Part shown: positions 6,001 to 6,453 of the stretch, piece by piece
Numbering within the stretch: position 1 is the stretch's first letter
Layout: each line of letters starts with the position of its first letter
Source: Flavobacteriales bacterium
GTDB taxonomy: Bacteria; Bacteroidota; Bacteroidia; Flavobacteriales_D; Sanyastnellaceae
DNA: 6,453 nt
Direction: 5' to 3'
NCBI GenBank assembly: GCA_947460525.1
Contig: CANHIV010000062.1
Span: 1 to 6,453 of the forward strand
Notes under the pieces: generated by a model
What the model was told of the DNA's origin: nothing
Seen by the model: only the letters and a program-made list of their open reading frames with translations
The model's database searches: none
Translations under genes and position numbers: made by a program

Positions 6001-6453
6001 ACCATCGTTGTCCGCGTCTTGGAAATAAGGATTAAGTTGAGCACAAGTAACTATTGAAGTGCCTGGAGATGCCCAGTTGGCCGATGCGTCAGCACTTACA
6101 AAAGTGACTTGACTTTCCATTGTTCCCAATGAAGAAACCAAACCGACATTGCTTGCACCTACATAATTGGTGTTGAATTGACCTGAAACATCATACCCCC
6201 AGTAAAAACTTTTTCCTGCAGTTGCAGCACCAAAGCCAACACGCGTCACTTCAAGTCCAGATGCGTCAAAAATGATTACCCCGTCCCCTGCTGAACTCAA
6301 GCCAACATTTGCCCCTACATAATTACCGACTTGGATATTGGATAGTCCCCAAAGACCATTGAATCCCGAAACCATTGAACCATTGCCCTCTATAAAGAGC
6401 ACTCGTTCGCCTGGAGCCAAATCTGTTACTCCATTTAGAGGAACAGAAGACGC
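3070..6453 (-). CDS. Giant secreted LTD / MopE-like metal-binding repeat protein with T9SS sorting domain (5' end outside window)
   Basis: The frame is open from the window edge to TAG at 3072-3070, giving 1127 visible residues; the true start lies beyond 6453. Residues 1 to about 110 look like the end of a lamin-tail-like domain (LAPGERVLFIEG, then VGLSSAGDGVIIFDASG and VGFGAATAGKSF). From 6024 to 3316 there are ten Cys-Asp blocks of the MopE putative metal-binding type. Each has a DxDxDGxG loop, a Cys-x2-Pro-like GYV segment, DCDD, and a closing EICN..DDNCDGEVDE-like motif. The last 81 residues form a T9SS type A sorting domain (MYPNPASEKVSV, IVIYQSNGQMV, LENGIYFLRI). The expected fate is Sec export, then T9SS secretion to the cell surface or medium. 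DxDxDG loops are classic calcium ligands (thrombospondin type 3), so a calcium-stiffened adhesin or stalk is the best guess. Copper binding as in Methylococcus MopE is not supported, because the array has one histidine. The gene ends at its own terminator, so it is probably transcribed separately from the downstream operon. Confidence 0.93.
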   Translation of the reverse strand, partial: ASSVPLNGVTDLAPGERVLFIEGNGSMVSGFNGLWGLSNIQVGNYVGANVGLSSAGDGVIIFDASGLEVTRVGFGAATAGKSFYWGYDVSGQFNTNYVGASNVGLVSSLGTMESQVTFVSADASANWASPGTSIVTCAQLNPYFQDADNDGYGNVDAVVDECIAPNGYVANDGDCDDNNAVLNAGAIEICNGADDNCDGEVDEYVMNAYYIDADLDGFGNLNEMVLACELPVGFSDNADDCDDAMLLYLDSDLDGFGGLVLDGCGVETSNDCDDSNVAIYPNATEICNEQDDNCDGSIDEAVQSLYYSDEDGDGFGNLDAPVYACSVENGIVENSNDCDDNNASVYPQAVEICNLVDDNCNLEVDEFAEVSFYQDLDGDGFGNSNEMIMACFPIQGYVSNDQDCDDNLITYADNDGDGFGGDVPDACGVLNHDDCADFDANTYLEAPELCDAIDNNCNGDIDELFGQNMFYADEDGDGFGDLNNVIFACVQPEGAVTNSDDCDDANLTYEDLDGDGYGSDVQISCGVLLGGDCDDFSNTLNPGTAEVCNEQDDDCDGEVDEFVLTAFYGDADGDGFGSANDAVYSCAVVPGYVLNNDDCDDAIFLYEDLDSDGEGSLTLAACGVDNSLDCDDSNVEINTLAAEVCDGQDQNCNGEVDENVTTLFYADADMDGFGDVNQFVLSCDAPQGYVDNSDDCDDLNLTYLDEDADGFGSMTLSACGVDNNTDCNDFEVTYMDADGDGFGSMDWVACGVDNDIDCDDANAAINPLAIEICNEVDENCNVEVDEGVLNVYYSDADNDGFGSQNDVAFACITPAGFVSNADDCDDAVVLYVDADGDGEGGDIAAACGIAMTGDCNDMNSMINSNMLEICNGIDDNCNVEVDEGVGQDFYADNDGDGFGNLNVSVYSCSQPLGYVSNSFDCDDNLILYQDLDFDGFGNQTVDACGVANSLDCIDFDDTVNPSAIETCDNVDQNCDGQVDEGLLVNYYADADGDGYGDSQNAISVCEATAGYVVDSTDCNDSDAMINPGAAEIIDNAIDENCDGQVEVLVLESPEMNWEMYPNPASEKVSVSLSNIPSNEIVIYQSNGQMVSRFTVNQAKFIIDVQELENGIYFLRIGSESRMFVVTH
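3073..3315 (-). other. T9SS type A sorting domain of the large protein
   Basis: The last 81 residues follow the last acidic block. They show YPNPASEK in the first strand, a middle strand around IVIYQSNGQMVSR, and the terminal ELENGIYFLRIG. This matches the sorting domain of the 364-residue neighbour (YPNPATSE, VDVLGNVVER, LAAGLYVVRIH). The two share the string GGATTGGGATACA on the plus strand (3267-3279 and 1147-1159), which encodes the YPNP region. The extreme end is VVTH rather than the more usual basic end. Confidence 0.88.
3316..6024 (-). repeat. Ten tandem MopE-like acidic Cys-Asp blocks (18 DxDxDGxG motifs)
   Basis: Blocks in coding order, each ending at a (V/I)DE motif: 1, 6024-5845 (60 residues); 2, 5844-5554 (97); 3, 5553-5356 (66); 4, 5355-5065 (97); 5, 5064-4771 (98); 6, 4770-4480 (97); 7, 4479-4096 (128); 8, 4095-3805 (97); 9, 3804-3514 (97); 10, 3513-3316 (66, ending VE). 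A 66-residue block has one DxDxDGxG loop and four cysteines. The 97-residue form adds a 31-residue unit with a second loop, an ACGV-like motif and a second DC(D/N)D, so six cysteines; block 7 carries two such units and eight cysteines. Loop numbers per block are 1,2,1,2,2,2,3,2,2,1. Block 1 is short only because the usual linker before the first loop is replaced by the junction with the preceding domain. The repeats are much clearer in protein than in DNA, so they are old or have diversified in codon use. Confidence 0.92.
4174..4359 (-). repeat. Adjacent pair of 31-residue inserts in block 7
   Basis: Two successive 31-residue units (4359-4267 and 4266-4174) both follow the plan TY(L/M)D-DxDGFGSM-ACGVDN-DC(N/D)D. 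This is the only place in the array where the insert is doubled. Both carry GFGSM and ACGVDN, and their DNA is recognisably similar though not identical, which fits duplication of one unit next to itself. The second unit holds the only tryptophan of the array. Confidence 0.8.

Noticed and set aside
3316..6024. Regularly recurring short strings such as CCAAATCCATC on the plus strand, suggesting a CRISPR-like array
   Set aside because: The spacing is irregular and in multiples of codons, the strings encode the DGFG motif on the minus strand, and no palindromic fixed repeat exists.
6418..6420. TTG at 6420 as the start of the large gene
   Set aside because: The frame stays open to the window edge, the residues upstream (ASSVPLNGVTD) continue the same domain, and no signal peptide follows the TTG. 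The gene is truncated by the window.

Overview
The window looks like a chromosomal piece of a Bacteroidota genome, most likely a Flavobacteriales-type bacterium. Three things point there: two C-terminal modules with the YPNP signature of type A type IX secretion (T9SS) sorting domains, a TonB-dependent receptor with an N-terminal carboxypeptidase-regulatory-like domain, and moderately AT-rich coding DNA with A-rich rather than strong Shine-Dalgarno leaders. All four genes lie on the minus strand. I see no convincing gene on the plus strand; the plus-strand open frames are antisense shadows. No RNA gene, insertion sequence, CRISPR array or phage feature was found.

Region 6453 to 3070 (read right to left) is the 3' part of a very large secreted-protein gene. 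Its visible 1127 residues are the end of a lamin-tail-like (LTD) domain, ten tandem MopE-like/thrombospondin-3-like acidic Cys-Asp blocks carrying 18 DxDxDGxG calcium-loop motifs, and a T9SS sorting domain. The blocks come in three main sizes (66, 97 and 128 residues), i.e. a 66-residue base plus zero, one or two 31-residue inserts. A stretch of 985 residues containing the whole array has no lysine or arginine. A clear intrinsic terminator (about 2992 to 3025) closes this unit.

Region 2883 to 1 is a second, tightly packed unit. It encodes a 283-residue exported protein ending in a polylysine tail (P1), a 364-residue paralogue ending in a T9SS sorting domain (P2), and the first 307 residues of a TonB-dependent receptor. 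The P1-P2 gap is 1 nt and the P2-receptor gap is 12 nt, so they are probably cotranscribed. P1 and P2 share a conserved body that I recognise as a recurring Bacteroidota secreted-protein type but cannot name.

A reasonable reading is a cell-surface locus: a giant acidic, probably calcium-stabilised surface or secreted protein next to an operon pairing two related exported proteins with an outer-membrane receptor. Whether P1 and P2 deliver a ligand to the receptor is inference. Both outer genes run off the window.
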